In this document: piece by piece, positions 33,708-42,012 of the stretch | Layout of the letters: every line of letters begins with the position of its first letter | How positions within the stretch are numbered: position 1 is the stretch's first letter | Assembly (NCBI RefSeq): GCF_000146185.1 | Contig: NC_012780.1 | Span: 62,001-126,000 of the forward strand | Direction of reading: 5' to 3' | Origin: [Eubacterium] eligens ATCC 27750 | GTDB taxonomy: Bacteria; Bacillota; Clostridia; Lachnospirales; Lachnospiraceae | DNA: 64,000 bases | Made by a program: the position numbers and the translations under genes | Notes under the pieces: generated by a model | The model's input: the letters and a program-made list of their open reading frames with translations, nothing else | Database searches by the model: none | What the model was told of the DNA's origin: nothing

Positions 33708-35867
33708 TTACTTTCGTTTTGAAACAACATACATAACTGCTGCTGCAATACATCCAGCTAACGCAATAATTGCTATTACAAGCCATAATTTCCCATGATT
33801 TCTGTCCCCAGTGTTAATTGATGATGCATTTGTTTCATTTTCATCAAATGTATACTGGCTTATTGTTTCTGATTCTATCTGACTGATGGTCTCTGTTTCA
33901 GATTCTTTAATACTCTCTGTCTCCAGTTCTGTTCCTTTAATACTCTCTGTCTCTGTTTCTGTCTCTTTAATGCTCTCTGTCTCCGGTTCTTTAACAGTAA
34001 AATGTGCACTCGCTGTTCCACTCGATGAAGCAATACCTATAACATGCTCACCCGTCGATAATTTTTTTATTAAATCTGGATTAAGTGTTACAATAATACT
34101 TCCTGCTTTTACCGTATAATCCTTGTCTTTTACAAGCTCTCTGCCATCAAGTTCTACTTTTACGAAATCTGAAAATGCTGCATTAGACTTAAATGTAATT
34201 GCCTTATCGGAATTCTTATCAATTATACATTTATCACCAGCAATTATTTCTGGTGCCAGTTTCGATGTAACAACACTATCTTTGTCTATCTGCTTTGATG
34301 CATTTGAATCTGCAAAGTATTTTAAACATAAAGAGCAGTAATAATATTCAATATTACCTTCCTGAGTCACTGTAGCTGCTTTAGCTTCTACATGCTGTAA
34401 CTTATGATTATCCTTATTTAATCCACCATATTCCTTATGACACACTTCACACACTGCACGATTGACGCATGTTGCCACTCCACCACTATGAATATGCTCT
34501 GGAATGCCACCCTTTATTTCAAATGTGAGTATATTATTCTCGATTGAATTGACACTGATATAAATATCTCCGTAAATCCATATATCTTCACCTATTCCTA
34601 ATGCTGCATCTGCCTTTGTGTTATACTGTCCACCAAGAACTTCATAATTCCATTTAGGTGATGAAAAATACATATTACTTGGAAACTTAGTGTCACTGTC
34701 TATAAGATAACATACCAGCCCTGATTTTAATGGAATTTTATCCACTCTGTTTCCATTAATCTTGAACATATGCTTATATTGAGAATCATATTTGTTACCA
34801 TTATCCTCAAAATTTCTGTACTCAAGATACAATGTCTTACCCTTTTCCGGAATATCCATCTTATATCCTGTAATATTATCCGTACCTGAAGTTCCTAATG
34901 CTTTTAGACTATATTCTCCTTCGGACAAAATCGTCTTAATATCATTCTCATCAGCCCAGCCTAATACTTCTTTCTCCTTAAGAGACATAAACTGTGGAAC
35001 TGGAGATATATGCTTTGCCATAACTGACATGAAATACACTGGTGACGCATTCTTTGAGTTATATAAATCCTTCAGCCCCATAATATGTCCCATTTCATGT
35101 ACTGCTGTTGCAATTGATACAAATACCCGGTCATCCTCATCCTTAAATAAATATCCGTTAGTATCACCATCAGGCTTACAATACGAATTGGTTATCTGGA
35201 CATATTTGTAACTATTAATAGTTTTTTTGCCGGTATTAACAGAAATATTATTAACATAATCTGTATAATTCCACAATGGTGATGACCAGCTTACTGATAT
35301 ATTACCTGACTCATTATTCTTATAAATAATTGTAATTGAATCAATTGCACCATTGTTATCTTTATCAAGCACACCATAGTCATAGTATACAGTATCATTA
35401 TAATCAGATATTTTATTACCAGATGATATGGCATTATTAACAGCTTCTGACCACTCCTGCCTAAGCTCATACATTCTGCTTGCACGCTCCGAAGCATCTT
35501 TATAACCAATAGTATTAATATCGCTGTACTCTGCATAATACCCACGAGGATGTGAAAGTACAATTGAGCCGCCATTATCATATAGATATACACTTCTCAT
35601 TCTTAATTTGTTATCTGATACACATCTGTAATAATCGCCTACACTATATGAACCTGCATTATATGAATTATCTGTTATTTTTCTAACAGAACTGCCTTCA
35701 TATACATCATTTATAAATTCAGTTTCACCTGCAAATCTGGCAAATACCACTAAATTAGTAAAATTACTGTCGTCATCATCTGCCTGTATCCTGTCTTTAT
35801 CACCTGTTAATAACAAAATTGACAGAAAAACAGTGCAAAATAACAGTATTAGTTTGATTTTTCTCAT
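33708..35867 (-). CDS. M6-like secreted metalloprotease with wall module
   Basis: Surface zinc protease of 719 residues. A signal peptide (KIKLILLFCTVFLSILLLTG) is followed by a catalytic region with HEMGHIMGLKDLY (zinc His257 and His261, Glu258), as in immune-inhibitor-A-type M6 enzymes. After about residue 455 come the Cys module HIHSGGVATCVNRAVCEVCHKEYG and EGNIEYYYCSLCLKYF, both shared with the 27274 protein, then an Ig-like strand region and a Glu/Thr/Ser-rich stalk of ESIKETETE-type repeats. The end is SINTGDRNHG, a hydrophobic span and SKRK. NTGD resembles a PxTGD sorting motif with Pro replaced. Confidence 0.83.
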   Translation of the reverse strand: MRKIKLILLFCTVFLSILLLTGDKDRIQADDDDSNFTNLVVFARFAGETEFINDVYEGSSVRKITDNSYNAGSYSVGDYYRCVSDNKLRMRSVYLYDNGGSIVLSHPRGYYAEYSDINTIGYKDASERASRMYELRQEWSEAVNNAISSGNKISDYNDTVYYDYGVLDKDNNGAIDSITIIYKNNESGNISVSWSSPLWNYTDYVNNISVNTGKKTINSYKYVQITNSYCKPDGDTNGYLFKDEDDRVFVSIATAVHEMGHIMGLKDLYNSKNASPVYFMSVMAKHISPVPQFMSLKEKEVLGWADENDIKTILSEGEYSLKALGTSGTDNITGYKMDIPEKGKTLYLEYRNFEDNGNKYDSQYKHMFKINGNRVDKIPLKSGLVCYLIDSDTKFPSNMYFSSPKWNYEVLGGQYNTKADAALGIGEDIWIYGDIYISVNSIENNILTFEIKGGIPEHIHSGGVATCVNRAVCEVCHKEYGGLNKDNHKLQHVEAKAATVTQEGNIEYYYCSLCLKYFADSNASKQIDKDSVVTSKLAPEIIAGDKCIIDKNSDKAITFKSNAAFSDFVKVELDGRELVKDKDYTVKAGSIIVTLNPDLIKKLSTGEHVIGIASSSGTASAHFTVKEPETESIKETETETESIKGTELETESIKESETETISQIESETISQYTFDENETNASSINTGDRNHGKLWLVIAIIALAGCIAAAVMYVVSKRK

Positions 35868-35965
35868 AAAAATTCCTTTCCATGTATAAACAAGCTAACT
35901 ATTATATTGTCCGGTTTCTCTGTCAGAATCTTACCATATTATTAAATTTAATTCAAATAACTATT

Positions 35966-36916
35966 TTACGGCTTGCAAACTCCACAAGCTTCATATCCCA
36001 TATCAATAATCTCCTGCCTGCTTCCTGTATAAATCTTTTTATTGGAAGCATCCATGCTCTTTGCACTGTTGCAGGATTCCTTATGGAACTTCTTAGTATT
36101 CGTATTAAGTACATATGTCTGCACATTTGCTTCTGCTGCAGTTGTTGACTTTGAAGCATCTGCAACTATTGAATCGTCCTGATGGCTGTCACCTGTTGCA
36201 TAATCAATAGCAATTCCCGGCTGTGCATTAAAACAATACACATTGAAAAGAATTCCATCACCATTATCCTCAACTGACTTAGCCTCCATCTGCACACCGC
36301 TGGCAACAAGATTATCGCCAGAAAATACAGGTGTTACGCGGTACAGAACATGATTATTAGTTTCCTTTATGTAATCCGCCACCATATTTTCAAAAGGCAG
36401 CATACCATCAACATTAAGATATCTTGTTCCTGTAATCAGATTCTTTTCATTGGCATTCTCACCAGTAAGCTGATAACCTATAAGATGGCACCTGTTATAC
36501 AGATATTTACCATCAACACTATCGTATTTTGCTGTCTGCCATCCCGTAGGTTTTACTTCACCAATTGCACCACGTTTCTCAGTAGGCATAATGTCTTTAC
36601 CTATATTAGCAAATGCAGTAGTACATCTTCCAAGTTCATCCAGTTCTCCGTAACTCTCAAATGATATAGTCGTGAAGTCAGCATCATTAAATGCTGGGTT
36701 ATTATCATTAATTACAACATACGGTTCACCCTGATATACTAAAGATGCCATATCATCTGCAACAGCCGTACTCTGAACCTCAGCACTCCCCACAGTACCA
36801 GCCTGATTATCCTTCTTAGAAGAGCATCCGCTTAACCCAAATCCGCTTCCTACAATAAAGAACACCAGTAAAAATGCGGTTACTCTCCTTATCACTTCTA
36901 ACCTTATATTACGCAT
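35966..36916 (-). CDS. secreted EndA-like DNA/RNA nuclease lipoprotein
   Basis: Extracellular nuclease of 316 residues, related to streptococcal EndA/Spd. A lipoprotein signal ends FGLSGCSS (Cys near 31). The beta-beta-alpha-metal site is YLYNRCHLIGYQLTGENANEKNLITGTRYLN, with NRCH in place of the usual DRGH; the catalytic His is kept. A C-terminal unit (YVLNTNTKKFHKESCNSAKSM...GYEACGVC) is a common small Cys module of surface nucleases. It lies 10 nt after an unknown 135-residue gene and precedes the metalloprotease gene by 98 nt. Confidence 0.82.
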   Translation of the reverse strand: MRNIRLEVIRRVTAFLLVFFIVGSGFGLSGCSSKKDNQAGTVGSAEVQSTAVADDMASLVYQGEPYVVINDNNPAFNDADFTTISFESYGELDELGRCTTAFANIGKDIMPTEKRGAIGEVKPTGWQTAKYDSVDGKYLYNRCHLIGYQLTGENANEKNLITGTRYLNVDGMLPFENMVADYIKETNNHVLYRVTPVFSGDNLVASGVQMEAKSVEDNGDGILFNVYCFNAQPGIAIDYATGDSHQDDSIVADASKSTTAAEANVQTYVLNTNTKKFHKESCNSAKSMDASNKKIYTGSRQEIIDMGYEACGVCKP

Positions 36917-36926
36917 GTATTTTTCC

Positions 36927-37334
36927 TTATTTCTTTCTTACATATCTTTCTTCAGTAATTTTCTCATGAGAATTACCCTCAAAATCAGTAGAACCCTCCA
37001 GCTTAAAATCATTAAGCATGTCCTTAGGAAACTTCACATCAGAAGGATACTTCCTGTTCCACTTATACAGATAAACCTCATCCACCATATCCTCATAAGA
37101 AACAATCTCAGAGTCCTCAACAAAACAGAAATCATCCCTTCCGGCAAAACCAAACTCCTGATTAACCTCAAGATTCTCATAATCACAAAAAAGCTGCTTG
37201 CTATATAAAGAAAGCCATAACTTCCCGCCATCAAGCATCTTAATAATATGCTCATTAAGAACACTGTCCTTAGAAACTCGTCTGTTATTAAACATAATTC
37301 CATAATCATCATCAACAATAGATATAACCTTCAT
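36927..37334 (-). CDS. conserved hypothetical protein
   Basis: Unrecognised 135-residue soluble protein starting MKVISIVDDDYGIMFNNRRVSKD. It is acidic, rich in Asp, Glu and aromatic residues, with a basic C-terminus (ITEERYVRKK). No membrane span, signal or catalytic motif is visible. AAAGGAGG lies 6 nt before the ATG, so it is well translated. It ends 10 nt before the nuclease gene, suggesting cotranscription. The gene-free structured region 37369-37970 lies just upstream. Confidence 0.7.
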   Translation of the reverse strand: MKVISIVDDDYGIMFNNRRVSKDSVLNEHIIKMLDGGKLWLSLYSKQLFCDYENLEVNQEFGFAGRDDFCFVEDSEIVSYEDMVDEVYLYKWNRKYPSDVKFPKDMLNDFKLEGSTDFEGNSHEKITEERYVRKK

Positions 37335-37368
37335 AATATCCTCCTTTTTTTGTGTCTGGTAAGTGGTA

Positions 37369-37595
37369 GCTTGTGCAGATAGGGAATCTGCGTAGAGGTG
37401 GGCGTGTCGTTAAGACACTGCTTGGATTTTGTCCGTGTTGTCGACACCGTCCGCAACCGGCGCCCACTCGCCCTCCATGGCTCGGTGAGCGCCTTTTTCG
37501 CACATCGTGTGCGAAAATTGCTGCACATCACACAAAATCCGAGCAGTCTCTAAACTCCACTTAAACCTCCACTCCGATTCCCTATCCGCACAAGC
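37369..37595 (+). ncRNA. large branched structured RNA candidate, module A
   Basis: A closing stem of 8 + 11 bp (37369-37388 with 37576-37595, one mismatch) encloses a 16-bp stem (37417-37432 with 37532-37547). Inside these are hairpins at 37403-37417 and 37433-37450, and a perfect 10-bp one at 37495-37517. The 16-bp stem contains a T opposite G, a valid G-U pair only if the plus strand is the RNA. The region is far richer in G+C than its neighbours and has no ORF with a ribosome site. Confidence 0.6.
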
Positions 37596-37664
37596 CACAC
37601 CACCCCACCACCAAAAAACTCCCGTCAGTTTGTCAACCACCCTACAACATAGAACCCCCGCCCA

Positions 37665-37739
37665 CCACAACAGCAAGGGAGCAAAGCGACCTATGCAGCC
37701 TATTTCACCTCTCCACAACAGCGAGGGAGCAAAGCGACC
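37665..37739 (+). repeat. two copies of a 27-bp motif between the structured modules
   Basis: CCACAACAGC(A/G)AGGGAGCAAAGCGACC-type blocks occur at 37665-37691 and 37713-37739, 48 bp apart, with one difference. They lie in the C- and A-rich linker joining modules A and B. The near-perfect conservation in non-coding sequence suggests a recurring RNA motif or a protein-binding site. Confidence 0.75.
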
Positions 37740-37744
37740 AACGC

Positions 37745-37970
37745 AAGTAGGTAAAAACTCCCCGGGGTGGTGGGCTGGGTGTGGTTGTATGGTTTAATTG
37801 GAAACCGTGTGAAGACGCCGGTACTTAGTGCGTGGGGAGAGCCGCCGAAAGGCGGCAAATCCCCACAAACTTAGTACCCGCTGCGTCTTCGCCCGAGCGG
37901 GAGCGCGTTTTCAATTAAACCATACAGCCATCCCCAGCCCCCTCTCCGGGGAGCCATTTCTTACCTACTT
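37745..37970 (+). ncRNA. rod-shaped structured RNA candidate or foldback element, module B
   Basis: A 226-nt near-continuous hairpin. Pairing from outside in: AAGTAGGTAA with TTACCTACTT, CTCCCCGG with CCGGGGAG, a 13-bp GC stem, a 23-bp stem (GGTTGTATGG... with ...CCATACAGCC), GAAGACGC with GCGTCTTC, GTGGGGA with TCCCCAC, and GCCGCC-GAAA-GGCGGC at the tip. The tip is a GNRA tetraloop on the plus strand. Four or more non-Watson-Crick positions are G-U on the plus strand but A-C on the minus. The outer arm overlaps the last codons of the 37965 gene. Confidence 0.6.
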
Positions 37971-38762
37971 CTTAAAGGGAAACCTCCCCGATTCCAGCCT
38001 CTTCTTAAGCATAACCCCACCTATCGTCTGAGGCTGCTTAGCCGGACTATTTTCAGCTTCTCTTTCCTCCGCTTCTGCAATTCTGCGGCGAATCTCTTCC
38101 ATCTTGTTATCCATTGCAGCAATCTGATCTGCACATGAAGACAATTCTGCAGCCAGCTGTTCTGCTTCAGAATCTGGAATATTCTTCTTATAACGAACCT
38201 TATGCTCCACGCTCGCCCAGAAATCCATGGCAATTGTACGGAACTGAACCTCAACCTTCATCATCTTCTTTTCATTCTGAAGGAATATCGGTATCTCAAT
38301 TATAAGGTGAAGACTTCTGTAACCGCTTGGCTTAGGATTCTTGATATAATCCTTTCTCTCGACAAGCACTACATCGTCCTGCTTTAACAGACAGTCAGCA
38401 AGCATATAGATATCTTCTGGGAAAGAACATATTACCCTTACTCCTGCAATATCTCTTATACCTTCCTCAATGCCTTCCATTGTTATAGGAATATTTTTCT
38501 TCTTCGCCTTCTTAAATATGCCATCCATAGACTTAATTCTGCTCTTGATACTCTCAATAGGATTTCTGTCATACTGTAATGAGAACTCCTCATTAAGCAC
38601 CTTGAACTTAGTCTCAACCTCCATAATGGCGCATCTGTAATAAGCCATCAGTGTGTTAAACGGCATAATATTTTCTTTTAATAACTCAATCATTTCATCA
38701 GAAAGGAGATTCTCTTTAATGAATCTTTCCTGTTCCTGCTTGAGTATCTCTTCTAATAACAT
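37965..38762 (-). CDS. small alarmone synthetase (RelA/SpoT synthetase domain)
   Basis: Stand-alone (p)ppGpp synthetase of the YjbM/YwaC (RelQ/RelP) type, 265 residues. The domain has RNPIESIKSRIKSMDGIFKKAKKK, RDIAGVRVICSF, YIKNPKPSGYRSLHLII and VEVQFRTIAMDFWASVEHKVRYKK, covering the GTP- and ATP-binding residues. There is no hydrolase or regulatory domain. The tail has a coiled-coil helix pair used for tetramer formation. Its final codons form one arm of the 226-nt hairpin at 37745-37970. Confidence 0.88.
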   Translation of the reverse strand: MLLEEILKQEQERFIKENLLSDEMIELLKENIMPFNTLMAYYRCAIMEVETKFKVLNEEFSLQYDRNPIESIKSRIKSMDGIFKKAKKKNIPITMEGIEEGIRDIAGVRVICSFPEDIYMLADCLLKQDDVVLVERKDYIKNPKPSGYRSLHLIIEIPIFLQNEKKMMKVEVQFRTIAMDFWASVEHKVRYKKNIPDSEAEQLAAELSSCADQIAAMDNKMEEIRRRIAEAEEREAENSPAKQPQTIGGVMLKKRLESGRFPFKK

Positions 38763-38789
38763 AGTAACCCCTTTTACCTTTGATGCATC

Positions 38790-39389
38790 TTAAAGTGCCT
38801 TCTTAATAGCAGCTAAAAGCTCATCATATGTATCAAATGCCTCTAATTCAGGATTATCAGCCTTAATCTGCTCTGTACTCTTAAAGAGGAAGCCTGCCTT
38901 GCTTGCCTTAATCATTCCTAAGTCATTGTGGCTGTCTCCTGATGCAATAGTATCATAACCAATAGACTGTAAAGCCTTAACTGTTGTAAGCTTTGACTGC
39001 TCACAACGCATCTTGAAACCTGTAATCTCACCATTGTCAGCGACCTCAAGTGAATTACAGAAAATAGTTGGCCAGCCCAGCTTCTTCATAAGCGGAGTAG
39101 CAAACTGTGTAAATGTATCTGAAATAATGATAACCTGTGTTATACTTCTTAATTCATCAAGGAATTCCTTTGCTCCCGGAATTGGGTCAATCTTAGCAAT
39201 AGTATCCTGAATTTCTTTAAGTCCAAGACCATGCTCCTTAAGAATACCAAGTCTCCAGTTCATAAGCTTATCATAATCTGGTTCGTCTCTTGTTGTTCTC
39301 TTAAGCTCTGGGATTCCGCTTGCCTCTGCAAATGCAATCCATATCTCTGGTACAAGAACGCCCTCAAGGTCTAAACATACAATATTCAT
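38790..39389 (-). CDS. thrH: ThrH-like phosphoserine/homoserine phosphotransferase
   Basis: HAD enzyme of 199 residues. It starts MNIVCLDLEGVLVPEIWIAFAE with DLEG in place of the HAD DxDG, a ThrH hallmark, then TTRDEPDYDKLMNWRLGIL, IIISDTFTQFATPLMKKLG and a late SGDSHNDLGMI. ThrH in Pseudomonas has phosphoserine phosphatase and phosphoserine:homoserine phosphotransferase activity. It follows the alarmone-synthetase gene's 5' side by 27 nt on the same strand and probably shares its transcript. Confidence 0.88.
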   Translation of the reverse strand: MNIVCLDLEGVLVPEIWIAFAEASGIPELKRTTRDEPDYDKLMNWRLGILKEHGLGLKEIQDTIAKIDPIPGAKEFLDELRSITQVIIISDTFTQFATPLMKKLGWPTIFCNSLEVADNGEITGFKMRCEQSKLTTVKALQSIGYDTIASGDSHNDLGMIKASKAGFLFKSTEQIKADNPELEAFDTYDELLAAIKKAL

Positions 39390-39465
39390 ATCATTATCTC
39401 CTCGCTTATTATTCTTAGATACACTCGTATCTCATGTGTTATTTCACTTATATTATTGTAACCCA

Positions 39466-40629
39466 CTACCTGTCAAAACTCAATATGCCATTTCTAAGTC
39501 TTTCAAGCCCATCCATTAAAGTTGTCTTAGGACATGCAACATTCAGTCTTAAGAAATGTTTTCCATCTCCGCCAAAGCCTTCTCCCGCTGACAGGAAAAG
39601 TCCTGTATTCTTTCTTATATATGCCGCAAGCCTTGTTGAATTGTCTGTGATATCAGACACATCAAGCCAACAAAGATAAGTTGCATGTGATTCCACCATT
39701 GACACTCTCGGAATATTGTCTTTTATGAACTTTTCGGTAATCTGTTTATTCTCGTAGATATATTCTCTTAACTGCTCAAGCCATTCCTCACCCTTTGTAA
39801 ATGCAGCTATAGCCGCATCAACTGCGAAAACATTTGGCTCAGCTACCTCATCGGTATTGATTGCACGCCAAACCTTGTGACGGAGTCGCTCATCCGGCAC
39901 ACATATTGCTGCTGTCTGTAAGCCTGCCATGTTAAATGTTTTCGTAGGTGCTATGCATGTTACAGATATATTCTTACACACCTCCGAAACACTTGCAAAT
40001 GGCACATAATCAATGCCCGGGTCTGTAAGCTCGCAGTGAATCTCATCAGATATAACAACGACTCCATACTTGTAAGCAAGCTCTCCGATACGTGCAAGTT
40101 CTTCCTTTCTCCATACATTTCCACCCGGATTCTGTGGGTTGCACAGAATAAGAAGTGTTGTCTGTGGGTTCTTGAGCTTAACTTCAAGGTCTTCAAAATC
40201 TATTACATACCTGCCATTCTCATATGCAAGCTGGCTCTGTAACACATTTCTGCCATTATTAAGAATACTGTTAAAGAAAATGTTGTATACAGGTGTCATG
40301 ATTACAACATTCTCTGCTGGTGTCGTAAGCTTTCTTACAGAGCTTGATATTGCAGGTATAACGCCTGTTACGAACATAAGCCAGTCGTCTTCCATCCTGA
40401 AATTGTGGCGTCTTTCCCACCAGCCTGTGTATGCGTCATACCAGTCCTTTGATATCTCAGTATAACCGTATACACCGAGGTCTGCCTTTGCCTTAATAGC
40501 CTCAGTTATCTCAGGTGCTGTCTTAAAATCCATGTCAGCAACCCACATAGGAAGCTCATTCTCTGCCACGTTCCATTTTAAAGAATCCGTATTACGGCGG
40601 TTCACTACTGTATCAAAATCATATTTCAT
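39466..40629 (-). CDS. MalY/PatB-type PLP C-S lyase or aminotransferase
   Basis: PLP-dependent enzyme, most like PatB/MalY cystathionine beta-lyases, 387 residues. It starts MKYDFDTVVNRRNTDSLKWN, followed by LPMWVADMDFKTAPEI, LCNPQNPGGNVW, VISDEIHCELTD (PLP-contacting Asp) and the Schiff-base lysine in CIAPTKTFNMAGLQ. The C-terminal FLRLNVACP holds the carboxylate-binding Arg. ATG 40629 is preferred: an in-frame ATG at 40671 would overlap the upstream gene and add a basic tail. The substrate is likely cystathionine or cysteine. Confidence 0.88.
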   Translation of the reverse strand: MKYDFDTVVNRRNTDSLKWNVAENELPMWVADMDFKTAPEITEAIKAKADLGVYGYTEISKDWYDAYTGWWERRHNFRMEDDWLMFVTGVIPAISSSVRKLTTPAENVVIMTPVYNIFFNSILNNGRNVLQSQLAYENGRYVIDFEDLEVKLKNPQTTLLILCNPQNPGGNVWRKEELARIGELAYKYGVVVISDEIHCELTDPGIDYVPFASVSEVCKNISVTCIAPTKTFNMAGLQTAAICVPDERLRHKVWRAINTDEVAEPNVFAVDAAIAAFTKGEEWLEQLREYIYENKQITEKFIKDNIPRVSMVESHATYLCWLDVSDITDNSTRLAAYIRKNTGLFLSAGEGFGGDGKHFLRLNVACPKTTLMDGLERLRNGILSFDR

Positions 40630-40658
40630 TCTCGGATTTCCCTTCTTAATTCTACTTA

Positions 40659-41504
40659 TTAATTCCTGCATACTATCTTAGTAAGCGAAGGATCAACCTT
40701 ATCCTTCTCAATTATAAGCTTATCTATACTGTCTGCTGTTATCGTTCCGGAAGTTGGATTTAACACGCTGTCAACCCTGCTTGTGATATCAGCATCTACA
40801 GTTGAATACTCGAAAGCAAGTGTTGTATTAATAAGCTTGCAGTTCTTCATAACAAGATTATCAATGTAACACAATCCCTGAAGGCTCTCTATTGTACAGT
40901 TAATAAACGTAAGATTCTTTGAATTCCAGCCAAGGTACTCACCTGAAATGTATGAATCATACACTGTTATATTTTCAGCATTCCAGAAAGCATCCTTGCT
41001 CATAAGTCTTGAATTTCTTATCTCAAGATTCTTACTTCCGTCAAATGGATAATTGCCAACAAGCTTAAGACCATCAATCTTCATATCGTTGCTGTTCATT
41101 GCAAAATAATTACCCTTTGCCACTACATTTGTCATAGTAACATTATCACAGCTCCAGAGAGTTTCCTCTGCATTGACAAATTCCACATTCTTAAGACCTA
41201 GTCTGTTACATCTTCTGAAATTCTTAGGTGCTTCAATAATTGTATCCTCAACATTAATATCGTTAGTGTACCATACTCCTGCTCTTCCCATCTCAAAGAA
41301 ATAACAGTCCTTTACATTGACATTGTTGCAGTACCAGAGTGGATATTTCCACTTAAAGCTGCTGTTTACAAGCTCTATATTACTGCTCTCCTTTAATGGA
41401 GACTCACCATCATCAAATATAGAATCTTCAATACGAAGGTCTTTGCTTGCAAAAAGAGCACGTTCTCCTGTAAGAAGCTGCTGCTTAACTAATTTCTTTT
41501 CCAT
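40659..41504 (-). CDS. DUF3737-family beta-helix protein
   Basis: A 281-residue protein matching DUF3737, predicted right-handed beta-helix, function unknown. The repeats are visible as runs of about 20 residues ending in N/D plus hydrophobic steps (IELVNSSFKW, VNVKDCYFFEMG, INVEDTIIEAPK, LEIRNSRLMSK, LTFINCTIES). ATG 41504 (MEKKLVKQQLL) is chosen; nine codons lie upstream without a better site. It slightly overlaps the start region of the PLP-enzyme gene and may share its transcript. Confidence 0.8.
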   Translation of the reverse strand: MEKKLVKQQLLTGERALFASKDLRIEDSIFDDGESPLKESSNIELVNSSFKWKYPLWYCNNVNVKDCYFFEMGRAGVWYTNDINVEDTIIEAPKNFRRCNRLGLKNVEFVNAEETLWSCDNVTMTNVVAKGNYFAMNSNDMKIDGLKLVGNYPFDGSKNLEIRNSRLMSKDAFWNAENITVYDSYISGEYLGWNSKNLTFINCTIESLQGLCYIDNLVMKNCKLINTTLAFEYSTVDADITSRVDSVLNPTSGTITADSIDKLIIEKDKVDPSLTKIVCRN

Positions 41505-41534
41505 ATTTACTCCATTCTTATCTACAAACATTAA

Positions 41535-41566
41535 AACCCAATCACCATATTATAAGTGATTGGGTT
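41535..41566 (-). terminator. terminator of the suf operon
   Basis: Perfect 11-bp stem AACCCAATCAC/GTGATTGGGTT with a 10-nt loop, followed by TTTT on the minus strand, 5 nt beyond the sufU stop. Confidence 0.85.
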
Positions 41567-41571
41567 ACATT

Positions 41572-42012
41572 CTAAACATTCTTAAGGTTCTCTACCATCT
41601 CTTCCATTGTGTGCCAGCCAAGTACTGCACATTTAACTCTTGCTGGCATATGAGAGATATCTCTTAATGCTCCGGCTTCATCAAGCTCATCAATCTCTTC
41701 CTCAGTTGCCTCATCCTTAATCATCTTAAGGAAAAGTTCTGAAAGATGTACAGCCTCATCAATAGGCTTTCCAATGATAAGCTCAAGCATTATATCTGCT
41801 GATGCCTGCGATATTGCGCAACCATCTCCTGTAAATGCCCCATCAACAATAGTTTTCTTAGCATCATCAAACTTAAGCTTTAAGATAATGTCGTCTCCAC
41901 AGCTTGGATTAACACCCTCAAGCTCTAAGTCTGCATTGTCTATATCATGCTTATGATATGGATGCATGTTATGATCCGTAAGAACCTCATTATAAAAAGT
42001 TTTAGTCTCCAT
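41572..42012 (-). CDS. sufU: SUF system scaffold/sulfur acceptor SufU
   Basis: Zinc-dependent sulfur relay protein that takes persulfide from SufS. The 146-residue sequence has NPSCGDDI with the first Cys, GDGCAISQASADIM with the second, and RVKCAVLGWHTMEE with the third, the SufU-type ligand set. Its start overlaps the sufS stop by 11 nt, so translation is coupled. It is the last gene of sufC-sufB-sufD-sufS-sufU, the Firmicutes gene order. Confidence 0.94.
   Translation of the reverse strand: METKTFYNEVLTDHNMHPYHKHDIDNADLELEGVNPSCGDDIILKLKFDDAKKTIVDGAFTGDGCAISQASADIMLELIIGKPIDEAVHLSELFLKMIKDEATEEEIDELDEAGALRDISHMPARVKCAVLGWHTMEEMVENLKNV

Noticed and set aside
37507..37797. 96-codon plus-strand frame in the structured region
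   Set aside because: It is low-complexity (His, Pro, Ser) without a start site; paired stems explain the sequence better.
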